NCBI GenBank assembly: GCA_023460795.1
Contig: JAEWPC010000049.1
Location: 193,725-257,724 of the forward strand
Length of the DNA stretch: 64,000 bases
Reading direction: 5' to 3'
Origin: Bacillota bacterium
Lineage (GTDB): Bacteria > Bacillota > Bacilli > Paenibacillales > Paenibacillaceae
The notes below the pieces were generated by a model. It searched no databases and was not told where the DNA came from. It was given only the letters and a program-made list of their open reading frames with translations. Within the stretch, counting starts at the first letter, position 1. The number at the start of each line of letters is the position of its first letter. A program made the position numbers and the translations under genes. This document shows, piece after piece, positions 1-7,046 of this stretch.

Positions 1-14
1 CCCAAAGCGAACAC

Positions 15-42
15 GTATAAAAGCTCGTCACCTGGTAACAAT
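15..42 (+). promoter_or_regulatory. Candidate sigma-F promoter of spoIIQ
   Basis: GTATA at 15-19 fits the -35 of sigma-F promoters, and GGTAACAAT at 34-42 fits the GGnnAnAnT -10 at every fixed position, with a 14-base gap. It ends just before the ribosome binding site, so the leader would be only a few bases. spoIIQ is a forespore sigma-F gene in B. subtilis, which agrees. Confidence 0.55.
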
Positions 43-65
43 GGCTTACTGAGGTGATGATAACA

Positions 66-800
66 ATGAATGAAGGAAACAACAAAACGCCACGCAAGCT
101 CGAAGAAACTTCCAAGTCGGTAGTAAGTTCGTCTGCTGTCAGGCCGTCCGGATGGAAAAAGCTGCTCTCCAAACGCTGGGTATTCCCTGCTGTTTACATG
201 GCCGCGGCGGCAATCATCGTAGCGATTCTCTGGGTCTATTCGGGGACGGGCAAGGATGAAACCAAGCAAACGACTTCCGAAGTGACAGAGGCTAACGGCG
301 AAGCGACGACGACCGAAACGGGCACGGATGCCGAACCAGCAGCAGTAAATACCGAATCGCTGCGCTGGCCGGTAGACAACATGGAAGACATGACGACGAT
401 CCTGCCGTTCTACGATGTATCGGCGTCGGCGGAAGAACGCGAAGCAGCCATGGTAGAGTATAACAACACGTTCAAGCCTCACATGGCAGTCGACCTGGCG
501 CGCAAAGACGCCAAAGAGTTCGACGTCCTAGCAGCGATGAGCGGCGAGGTTACCGTGGCCGAGCAGACGCCGGACAACAACTTCGAGGTTAACATTAAGC
601 ATGCGGACGGCCTCGTAACGGTCTACCAAAGCTTGGCTAACCTCAAAGTCAAAGTAGGCGACCAAATCGAGCAAGGCGACCTGATCGGCACCGCCGGTCA
701 AAGCCAAACCGAACCAAGCGAAGGCAACCACGTACACTTCGAGGTTCGCAGCAACGGCGAGTCGATCAACCCGGCATCCAAGATCAAATCGGAACAGTAA
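66..800 (+). CDS. spoIIQ: SpoIIQ, forespore engulfment protein with LytM (M23) domain
   Basis: A 244-residue membrane protein of the forespore. In B. subtilis SpoIIQ pairs with SpoIIIAH across the intermembrane space, forming a channel needed for engulfment and late forespore gene expression. The sequence shows one membrane segment (about residues 39-58), an acidic Thr/Glu-rich linker, then an M23/LytM domain (about 125-235). The zinc-site pattern is complete: H139 and D143 in HMAVD, and H222/H224 in HVHFEV. B. subtilis SpoIIQ lacks the first histidine, so this copy may still bind metal. I chose ATG 66 because GAGGTGAT at 51-58 sits 7 bases upstream; an in-frame GTG at 54 lies inside that site. 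A hairpin follows the stop. Confidence 0.9.
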   Translation: MNEGNNKTPRKLEETSKSVVSSSAVRPSGWKKLLSKRWVFPAVYMAAAAIIVAILWVYSGTGKDETKQTTSEVTEANGEATTTETGTDAEPAAVNTESLRWPVDNMEDMTTILPFYDVSASAEEREAAMVEYNNTFKPHMAVDLARKDAKEFDVLAAMSGEVTVAEQTPDNNFEVNIKHADGLVTVYQSLANLKVKVGDQIEQGDLIGTAGQSQTEPSEGNHVHFEVRSNGESINPASKIKSEQ

Positions 801-823
801 TCTCGCATAACCGAAGCACCTAT

Positions 824-863
824 AAAGCCGCAACTTGCCACATTGGCGAGATTGCGGCTTTAT
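824..863 (+). terminator. Intrinsic terminator after spoIIQ
   Basis: A perfect 10-base stem (824-833 with 852-861) is followed by a short T-rich stretch. Confidence 0.6.
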
Positions 864-930
864 TCTTGCCAAGAATACGAGTTTTCGACATCAAGTTACA
901 CTTCGTATCGGAGAATCTACAAGTCTTCCA

Positions 931-960
931 TCGACAAGCCCCTAGGCCTTATGGCATAAT
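931..960 (+). promoter_or_regulatory. Candidate sigma-A promoter of the HD-GYP-like gene
   Basis: TCGACA (931-936) and CATAAT (955-960) are 18 bases apart, in the gap between the spoIIQ terminator and the next gene. Both boxes are imperfect. Confidence 0.4.
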
Positions 961-1021
961 TTGTATGATAAGCACGGATCGTGTGAACAGGAGATATTGC
1001 CTAGCAAAGGGTGTGTATGAA

Positions 1022-2164
1022 GTGAGGTTAATAGGCATAGCCGAGATTGAGAGCGGGGACGTGCTTGCGAAAGCGGTTCATGGACGCAACGGCGTCGTGA
1101 TGCTGGAAGCCGGGACGGTGTTAACCGAACAATATATCAACCGGCTTAGGAATCTTAAGATCAATGCCGTACACGTGAAGCAGCTTGCGAACGATTCCGC
1201 TTCCTCCACGAGACGCTTCGGCAACTCCGCGCCCGCAACCCTCGAAACCGAATGGATCCAGCCTGATATAGATCGTATGAAGAACGACGACAAGGCGAGA
1301 GAGAAAGCGGTAAAGCTCGTTACCGATTTCACGGAAAAGGGACTTCTGCAGGATCGCATCATCTTACCGGTGCCCGAAGATAAATTCAGGAGAGATTTCC
1401 GCGACGTCATGCTGGAGATCGCATCGAACCGCGAGCTGGCGGATGAGCTCAGCGTTATGATGCAGAGCGACCCGATTCTTTTCAACCACGCCTTGAACGT
1501 GGCTTTGTGCGCGGACATCATCGGGACGGCGAAGAGCTTCGACAGCGCCAAGATGTACGAGTTGTCCATGGGGGCTTTGCTATCCGATATCGGAATGACC
1601 CGCTTGCCGGCGGAGCTGACGAAGGTTAACCGGGTGCTGAGCGAAACTGAGTTGCGAATGATGAAACAGCATACGCAGATCGGCTATCACGTGCTCAAAG
1701 GAATGAAGGGAGTACCGACTTCCGCCGCTCAGGTCGCGCTGCTGCACCATGAACGATATCGCGGAGAAGGCTACCCGCTCGGCGTGAAGCAGGAAGGCAT
1801 TCCGGAGTTCGCGCAGATCGTCGGCTTAGCCGACGTCTATAACGCGCTGATCTCCCCGCGCCACCATCGCAAGCCGTTCGCTCCTTCGGAGGCGACGGAG
1901 TACTTATTCGCGTCGGGCAACTACGATTTCGATCTATCGCTCGTTCAAACGTTCCTTCGTTACCTGACGATTTACCCGATCGGATCGGTCGTGAAGCTAA
2001 GCACGGGACAGATCGGCGTCGTGCTCGAGACGGCGGGTCGTCCCATGAACCGCCCGGTCGTGCAAATTTTCTGCGAAGCGAACGGCACCGTGGCCAAGCT
2101 TCCTTACATCTTGGATTTACAGGAGCTTCCCAATGTCGTAATCTCCGGCAAAGCCGAGAAATAA
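1022..2164 (+). CDS. HD-GYP-type protein with degenerate HD motif
   Basis: About 380 residues, with an HD-GYP domain in the C-terminal two thirds. HD-GYP proteins usually hydrolyse cyclic di-GMP or related nucleotides at a di- or tri-iron centre. Visible family features are NHALNVA (first metal histidine), HTQIG, the HH of HHERY followed by GEGYP, and ADVYNAL. The HD motif itself reads LLSDIGM instead of LLHDIGK, and the DG before GYP is replaced, so activity may be lost or changed. The start is uncertain: GTG 1022 gives the usual VRLI-type N-terminus behind AAAGGG, GTG 1013 is an alternative, and the frame stays open upstream to 866. It stands alone between two terminators, between spoIIQ and spoIIID. 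Confidence 0.75.
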   Translation: MRLIGIAEIESGDVLAKAVHGRNGVVMLEAGTVLTEQYINRLRNLKINAVHVKQLANDSASSTRRFGNSAPATLETEWIQPDIDRMKNDDKAREKAVKLVTDFTEKGLLQDRIILPVPEDKFRRDFRDVMLEIASNRELADELSVMMQSDPILFNHALNVALCADIIGTAKSFDSAKMYELSMGALLSDIGMTRLPAELTKVNRVLSETELRMMKQHTQIGYHVLKGMKGVPTSAAQVALLHHERYRGEGYPLGVKQEGIPEFAQIVGLADVYNALISPRHHRKPFAPSEATEYLFASGNYDFDLSLVQTFLRYLTIYPIGSVVKLSTGQIGVVLETAGRPMNRPVVQIFCEANGTVAKLPYILDLQELPNVVISGKAEK

Positions 2165-2186
2165 ACGAATCTCATAAGCGTTACAG

Positions 2187-2214
2187 GCGGAAGGGACCCC
2201 CCTTCCGCTTCTTT
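2187..2214 (+). terminator. Intrinsic terminator
   Basis: A 9-base perfect stem, 4-base loop, then TTCTTT. It isolates the HD-GYP-like gene from spoIIID. Confidence 0.75.
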
Positions 2215-2273
2215 GCGTAGGGCTTAAGTTGCAGGTTTTGGGACTTTCCTAGCTTGTCAGGCTTGGCAACAAA

Positions 2274-2301
2274 GAATAAGTGAACGCGCCCCTCATATAC
2301 T
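2274..2301 (+). promoter_or_regulatory. Candidate sigma-E promoter of spoIIID
   Basis: CATATACT at 2294-2301 resembles the sigma-E -10 box, and GAATAAG at 2274-2280 is a possible -35, with a 13-base spacer. spoIIID is a sigma-E gene in B. subtilis. The match is by eye. Confidence 0.45.
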
Positions 2302-2334
2302 GTACCAATCTTAATACAGCAGGGAGGCGGGAGC

Positions 2335-2622
2335 GTGCACGATTATATTAAGGAACGCACGATTAAAATCGGCCGATGCATCGTGGAGACGCGCCATACG
2401 GTGCGCACGATTGCCAAGGAATTCGGCGTATCCAAAAGCACGGTGCATAAAGACCTGACCGAACGTTTGCCTGAAATCAATCCCGATCTGGCGGACCAGG
2501 TGAAGCACATTCTGGAGTACCATAAGTCGATCCGACACCTTAGAGGAGGAGAAGCCACCAAGATCAAATACAAGAAGACGACAATCAAAAAACGGGAGGT
2601 TATGACAGCGGGCAAGGCATAA
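2335..2622 (+). CDS. spoIIID: SpoIIID, mother-cell sporulation transcription factor
   Basis: A 95-residue DNA-binding protein that switches gene expression between the sigma-E and sigma-K stages in the mother cell. The N-terminal half carries the family's helix-turn-helix (TIAKEFGVSKSTVHKDL, about residues 24-40). The C-terminus is lysine- and arginine-rich, as in B. subtilis SpoIIID (93 residues). The start is GTG 2335, with AGGGAGG at 2321-2327 seven bases upstream. mbl follows after about 120 bases, the same order as in B. subtilis, so some read-through into mbl is plausible during sporulation. Confidence 0.95.
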   Translation: MHDYIKERTIKIGRCIVETRHTVRTIAKEFGVSKSTVHKDLTERLPEINPDLADQVKHILEYHKSIRHLRGGEATKIKYKKTTIKKREVMTAGKA

Positions 2623-2742
2623 TTTTTGGGAATTTGTCGAAAAAAAGAAGGGTTTTCGGCGTTCGCGGCGAACATTACACTATTACGACACGTTTTATTC
2701 TCAGTTGCAGTCATTCCATACGTTGTGAGGGAGTCTAGACGC

Positions 2743-3735
2743 ATGTTTAGCAAAGACATCGGAATCGATTTAGGTACGGCCAACGTATCCATACATGTAA
2801 AAGGCAAAGGCGTCGTTCTAGACGAACCTTCCGTCGTAGCAATCGAGAGCGACACGAAGAAAGTGCTCGCCGTCGGTGAAGAAGCAAGACGAATGGTCGG
2901 ACGCACGCCCGGCAATATCATCGCGATCCGTCCGTTAAGAGACGGCGTAATCGCAGACTTCGAAGTCACGGATATGATGCTGAAAGCGTTCATTCAGCGA
3001 GTAGGGGGAAGGAATTGGTACAGCCGTCCGCGGATCTTGATCTGCGCGCCTTCCAATATCACCTCCGTCGAGCAGAAGGCCATCCGCGAAGCGGCAGAGC
3101 GCAGCGGCGCTAAGGAAGTTTTCCTAGAGGAAGAAGCAAAAGCAGCCGCGATCGGAGCGGGGATGGACATCTTCCAACCGAGCGGGAATATGGTTGTCGA
3201 TATAGGCGGAGGTACAACGGATGTCGCCGTGCTGTCCATGGGCGACGTTGTGACCGCCTCTTCTCTTAAAGTCGCGGGGGACAAGTTCGACGCGGCGATC
3301 ATGAAATACATAAAGAACAAATATAAGCTTCTGATCGGCGAACGCACGAGCGAAGACATTAAGATCAAGATCGGGACCGTTCACCTGGACGGGCGCCGCG
3401 AAGAGATGGACATTCGCGGGCGCGACATGGTATCCGGGCTGCCTCTCACCGTAACGATTCACTCGGAAGAGGTGCGCGAGGCGCTGTGGGAACCGGTCAT
3501 GTCGATCGTCTCCTCCGCGAAGACCGTACTCGAGCGCACGCCGCCGGAGCTGTCCGCGGACATTATCGACCGCGGCGTCATTCTCACCGGCGGCGGGGCG
3601 CTGCTTGACGGCTTGGACGCGCTCCTCGCGGACGAGATCAAGGTTCCCGTATTAATCGCGGAAGATCCGATGCATTGCGTCGTTAAAGGGACCGGCATCA
3701 TGCTGGACCATCTAGATAAAATGGCTCGTAAATAA
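2743..3735 (+). CDS. mbl: Mbl, MreB-like rod-shape actin homologue
   Basis: A 330-residue bacterial actin that forms membrane-associated filaments steering lateral cell wall synthesis. Actin-fold ATP-binding motifs are clear: DIGIDLGTAN near the N-terminus, VVDIGGGTTDVAVLS in the middle, and a C-terminal ILTGGGALLDGLD. The length matches Mbl. I chose ATG 2743 because a GAGGGAG site precedes it and homologues begin MFSKDIG; the frame is open upstream to 2626, but that stretch does not look like the family. Its place between spoIIID and flhO identifies it as Mbl rather than MreB or MreBH. Confidence 0.95.
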   Translation: MFSKDIGIDLGTANVSIHVKGKGVVLDEPSVVAIESDTKKVLAVGEEARRMVGRTPGNIIAIRPLRDGVIADFEVTDMMLKAFIQRVGGRNWYSRPRILICAPSNITSVEQKAIREAAERSGAKEVFLEEEAKAAAIGAGMDIFQPSGNMVVDIGGGTTDVAVLSMGDVVTASSLKVAGDKFDAAIMKYIKNKYKLLIGERTSEDIKIKIGTVHLDGRREEMDIRGRDMVSGLPLTVTIHSEEVREALWEPVMSIVSSAKTVLERTPPELSADIIDRGVILTGGGALLDGLDALLADEIKVPVLIAEDPMHCVVKGTGIMLDHLDKMARK

Positions 3736-3769
3736 GCAAAGGCACCAAGAGATAGAAGGAGGATGCTCT

Positions 3770-4636
3770 ATGCTAAGAGGTTTGTATACGGCGGCTTCCG
3801 GTATGACGACGCAGCAGCGGCGCCATGACGCGATCACCAACAATATCGCCAACTTGAATACGCCGGGGTTCAAAGGCTCGAACACGGTCAGCCGTACGTT
3901 CCCCGACATGCTGCTGTCGGCGATGGGCGGTCCCGAGGGCACGGTGAAGCCGATCGGCAAGCTCAGCACAGGCGTGTTCGCGGAAGAAAATCTGCTCTCG
4001 ATGATACAAGGCGACCTGCAAGAGACTTACCGCAACCAGGATATCGCGCTCGTATCCGATATTCTCGTCCCGGGCGCCGTCTTCGACGGCTCCGGCAAAT
4101 TCGTCGACGGGAACGGAGCGATCACCTATCAGCCGCAAGCCTACATCAGCATTCTGTCGCCGGAAGGCGAGGAGCGCTATACGCGCAACGGCAGCTTCAG
4201 GACCGCGTCGGATGGCACGCTTCTGACCGCGGACGGCATGCGCGTGCTCGGCACCGACGGTCAACCGATTCGTGTTAACGTTTCATGGGACAACGTCACG
4301 GTCACCGCGGGAGGAGCTCTCGTCAACAGCGCGACCGGATTGCCGCTGGACGGCGAGCCGCAGCTGCGCATCATGAGAGTCGATAATCCGAACCTCCTCA
4401 TTCGCGAGGGCGATGGACGGTTCCGTTATGAAGGGGATGCCGCCGGCATTAGGCAGATAACGGCGGACGATCGGGTAGAAGTGCGGCAAGGCTTCCTGGA
4501 GCGTTCGAACGTCGACACCGCCCAAGCAGCCGTCGACCTCATGTCCGCGCTTCGCGCCTACGAAGCGAATCAGAGAGTGATTCAGTTCTACGATCGCAGC
4601 TTGGATAAAGCGGTTAACGATATCGGACGCGTATAA
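3770..4636 (+). CDS. flhO: Flagellar rod protein FlhO (FlgF/FlgG family)
   Basis: A 288-residue flagellar axial protein. In B. subtilis FlhO and FlhP form the distal rod that carries the hook through the wall. The N-terminal rod signature is present (GLYTAASGM followed by NNIANLNTPGFK), as is the C-terminal helix with DLMSALRAYEANQRVIQFYD. The start is ATG 3770 behind AGAAGGAGG. It lies 34 bases after mbl and 16 bases before flhP. This pair sits apart from the main flagellar operon, as in B. subtilis. Confidence 0.92.
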   Translation: MLRGLYTAASGMTTQQRRHDAITNNIANLNTPGFKGSNTVSRTFPDMLLSAMGGPEGTVKPIGKLSTGVFAEENLLSMIQGDLQETYRNQDIALVSDILVPGAVFDGSGKFVDGNGAITYQPQAYISILSPEGEERYTRNGSFRTASDGTLLTADGMRVLGTDGQPIRVNVSWDNVTVTAGGALVNSATGLPLDGEPQLRIMRVDNPNLLIREGDGRFRYEGDAAGIRQITADDRVEVRQGFLERSNVDTAQAAVDLMSALRAYEANQRVIQFYDRSLDKAVNDIGRV

Positions 4637-4652
4637 ACGGAGGTAGACGTCA

Positions 4653-5495
4653 ATGAATAGCTCAATGATTACGGCCGCCGTCTCTATGAACGCCCTCCAG
4701 CAGAAGCTGGACATGCTGGCCGACAATATCTCGAACGTCAATACGGTCGGTTACAAACGCAAGACGTCCGTATTCGAAGATATATTAACGAATCTAAGTC
4801 CGCAGGACCAAGACTTCCTGCAAGCGGGCCGCCGCACTCCTCTCGGTCTTGTGCAAGGATGGGGAGTAAGGTTGTCGTCGATGCAGATGGATCTGTCTCA
4901 GGGCATGCTGCAGCAGACCGGTTCGATGACCGACGTAGCGATCGAAGGCAACGGCTTGTTCGAGGTAAGAACGGACGGAACGCTTGACGGCGCGCCATCG
5001 TTCACGAGACATGGTTCTTTCCAACTGATCTCGACCGGCGGCGGAGACCGGACGCTCGTGACGAATTCGGGATACCCGGTCGTCGCTCAAGACGGCGGCG
5101 TCGATACCTTCATCGTCGTGCCTGAAGGCTACAATCTGACGATCGATGCGGACGGAACGCTGAAAGGAATCGGACCGACAGGTTCGACGCCGATCGAGCT
5201 CGGCAAGCTCAAGATGATGCAAGCGACGAAGCCGGAGTTGCTCCAGTCGATCGCGGACAACTTGTACGGCGTGCCCGAGAATGTTAATATCGCTGATGTA
5301 GTGACCGATGTGACCCAGCTTCCTGCGGAAGCGTTGGGTATATCGGTACGCCAGGGCTTCGTGGAGAACTCGAACGTCAATCTGACGGACGAGATGGCCG
5401 ATCTCATGATCGTCCAGCGCGCTTATCAACTTAGCGCGCGCGCCTTGAGCTCCAGCGACGAAATGATGGGCATGGCTAATAACCTGCGCGGTTAA
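4653..5495 (+). CDS. flhP: Flagellar rod protein FlhP (FlgG family)
   Basis: A 280-residue paralogue of the gene before it and the second distal rod protein. The N-terminus has the rod signature (DNISNVNTVGYKRK), and the C-terminus ends with a helical DLMIVQRAYQLSARALSSSD segment. The start is ATG 4653 with GGAGGT upstream. It is probably cotranscribed with flhO, and its product would polymerise outside the membrane after export by the flagellar type III system. The short membrane-protein gene that follows probably belongs to the same operon. Confidence 0.92.
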   Translation: MNSSMITAAVSMNALQQKLDMLADNISNVNTVGYKRKTSVFEDILTNLSPQDQDFLQAGRRTPLGLVQGWGVRLSSMQMDLSQGMLQQTGSMTDVAIEGNGLFEVRTDGTLDGAPSFTRHGSFQLISTGGGDRTLVTNSGYPVVAQDGGVDTFIVVPEGYNLTIDADGTLKGIGPTGSTPIELGKLKMMQATKPELLQSIADNLYGVPENVNIADVVTDVTQLPAEALGISVRQGFVENSNVNLTDEMADLMIVQRAYQLSARALSSSDEMMGMANNLRG

Positions 5496-5530
5496 TCCCG
5501 CGGTTGCTAGCTAAGAGGAGAGAAATTCAG

Positions 5531-5773
5531 ATGACAGTAACTTCCCGTCAGGCGAATCAGAACAAGCGCTCTTCGGGTTCTTCCGGACGGACGATACTAC
5601 GCATCGTGTGGATGAGCGTCAAAATTTTAATTATTCCGGTAGTGTGCATCGCGGCTCTTATTCTAGGATTGGCTATCGGGTATGTTGTGCTAGGCGACAG
5701 GCCGCTCTCCGAGGTGTTCGATGCGGGCACTTGGAAGCACATGTTCGACCTCGTGTTCGCGGAGGGCAGTTAA
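5531..5773 (+). CDS. EpuA-type small membrane protein (often annotated as DNA-directed RNA polymerase subunit beta)
   Basis: An 80-residue protein with a basic, Ser-rich N-terminus, one strongly hydrophobic segment (about residues 28-52) and a short tail with GDRPLSEVFD. This fits the EpuA family, whose members are often mislabelled as RNA polymerase subunit; nothing here suggests a polymerase role. I chose ATG 5531 because AAGAGGAGAG lies 8 bases upstream; an in-frame ATG at 5504 has no such site. It is the last gene of the mbl-flhO-flhP block and is followed by a strong terminator. Its function is unknown. Confidence 0.75.
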   Translation: MTVTSRQANQNKRSSGSSGRTILRIVWMSVKILIIPVVCIAALILGLAIGYVVLGDRPLSEVFDAGTWKHMFDLVFAEGS

Positions 5774-5804
5774 TGCCCTGCCAGCCGCCCTTGACCGGGA
5801 CGGC

Positions 5805-5840
5805 AAACTCCCCGGCTTATCGTCGGGGAGTTTTCATTTG
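5805..5840 (+). terminator. Intrinsic terminator closing the mbl-flhO-flhP block
   Basis: A perfect 10-base stem (5805-5814 with 5824-5833), then TTTTCATTT. Confidence 0.85.
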
Positions 5841-5893
5841 TAGGGGTGAACGGTTATAATGATGTGGAACTTCAGAGAAAGGGGGGGACGACG

Positions 5894-6403
5894 ATGAACA
5901 TACCGAATACGTTAACGATGTCTCGGTTTTTGCTTATCCCCCTCTTTTTGGCGTTTTACTTCTACGATTATAAAATTGCAGCCCTCTTCATCGTGTTGCT
6001 GGCCGGCTTAACGGACGTGCTGGACGGGTATATCGCGAGGCGCAACGGGCAGATCACGCTGACGGGCATGATGCTGGATCCGCTGGCGGACAAGCTGATG
6101 ATGCTTGCCGTCATTCTCGCGCTGTTGGCAGGCGGGGAGCTTTCTTGGGAGGCTTTCGGCATCATGGCTTTCCGGGAGCTGGGGATGATCGTGACTTCGG
6201 CTTATTTTCATTTTGCGGGATACAAGACTTTGCCGGCGAATAATCTGGGTAAAGTGACGACCGTCGTCTACTATCTTGCGATCCTTCTGCTCTTCCTTGA
6301 GGTGCAGGGAGGCATCGAAGTGCTTTGGTTCGGCATCGGGTTGTCCTATGTCGCTTCGTTCGTCTACCTCGTAAAATTCCGAATCCTCAATCGCGCATCC
6401 TAA
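5894..6403 (+). CDS. CDP-alcohol phosphatidyltransferase (PgsA-like)
   Basis: A 169-residue integral membrane enzyme. The family transfers a phosphatidyl group from CDP-diacylglycerol to an alcohol; CDP-glycerol-phosphate (PgsA) type is the usual case. The full signature is present near residues 42-66: DVLDG, then AR, then G and D-PLA-D at the expected spacing. Several membrane helices follow. I chose ATG 5894, behind a G-rich ribosome binding site; a longer frame from 5846 is less likely. It has terminators on both sides, so it is a single-gene unit. The acceptor alcohol cannot be read from the sequence. Confidence 0.85.
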   Translation: MNIPNTLTMSRFLLIPLFLAFYFYDYKIAALFIVLLAGLTDVLDGYIARRNGQITLTGMMLDPLADKLMMLAVILALLAGGELSWEAFGIMAFRELGMIVTSAYFHFAGYKTLPANNLGKVTTVVYYLAILLLFLEVQGGIEVLWFGIGLSYVASFVYLVKFRILNRAS

Positions 6404-6415
6404 TCCGATGACAAA

Positions 6416-6466
6416 AGAGCTCGCCCAAGGGCTGAACAACAGGGGCAGACCGCGGCGAGCTCTCTT
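6416..6466 (+). terminator. Terminator-like inverted repeat
   Basis: A 10-base perfect stem (6416-6425 with 6454-6463) with a long loop, then CTT. It is weaker than the other terminators here because of the loop length and poor T-run. Confidence 0.5.
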
Positions 6467-6571
6467 ATGGTCAACCCGAGCGACTGCAGTTCGCTAAGGG
6501 ATAATGCTAGTATTGCCGCCGATCTGCAGGTTATTCGCGCTAAAAAACAATCGTATTAAGGAGGAAAAAAC

Positions 6572-7009
6572 ATGCTCGATATCGTACAGATACAAGAGAT
6601 CATTCCGCACCGCCCGCCTTTCTTGCTCGTTGACCGGATCCTTGAGGTGGAGCCCGGTAAACGCGCCGTCGGCATCAAGAACGTGACGATGAACGAACCG
6701 TTCTTCGTGGGACATTTTCCGGGGTACCCGGTTATGCCTGGCGTACTGATCGTCGAAGCTCTCGCGCAAGTCGGCACGGTAGCCATGCTGTCGGTGGAAG
6801 AGAACAAAGGCAAGCTCGGGTTCTTCGCGGGCATCGACGAGTTCCGGTTCCGCGGTCAGGTGAAGCCGGGCGACACGCTCATCTTGGAGCTGGAGGTCAC
6901 TCGCCTGAAAGGTCCGATCGGCAAAGGCCGCGCGACCGCCAAAGTCGGAGAGACCGTCGTAGCAGAGGGCGAGCTTATGTTTGCTCTAAACGACCCTAAT
7001 AAGGGCTAA
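6572..7009 (+). CDS. fabZ: FabZ, (3R)-hydroxyacyl-ACP dehydratase
   Basis: A 145-residue hotdog-fold enzyme that removes water from 3-hydroxyacyl-ACP in type II fatty acid elongation in the cytoplasm. The active-site histidine is H48 in GHFPGYPVMPG and the acidic partner is E62 in LIVEALAQ. The N-terminus has the expected IPHRPPFLLVDR. The length is normal. The start is ATG 6572 with AAGGAGG at 6558-6564. In B. subtilis fabZ (ywpB) also lies in the flhP-flhO-mbl-spoIIID neighbourhood. A phosphohexomutase follows 37 bases later and may share the transcript. Confidence 0.95.
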   Translation: MLDIVQIQEIIPHRPPFLLVDRILEVEPGKRAVGIKNVTMNEPFFVGHFPGYPVMPGVLIVEALAQVGTVAMLSVEENKGKLGFFAGIDEFRFRGQVKPGDTLILELEVTRLKGPIGKGRATAKVGETVVAEGELMFALNDPNKG

Positions 7010-7046
7010 ATAGAGAAATAGAGGATTAGAGAGGGAGAGAAGAAGC

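Noticed and set aside
5504..5773. RNA polymerase beta subunit, as this small family is often named
   Set aside because: The protein is 80 residues with one membrane helix and no polymerase motif; the name is an inherited mislabel.
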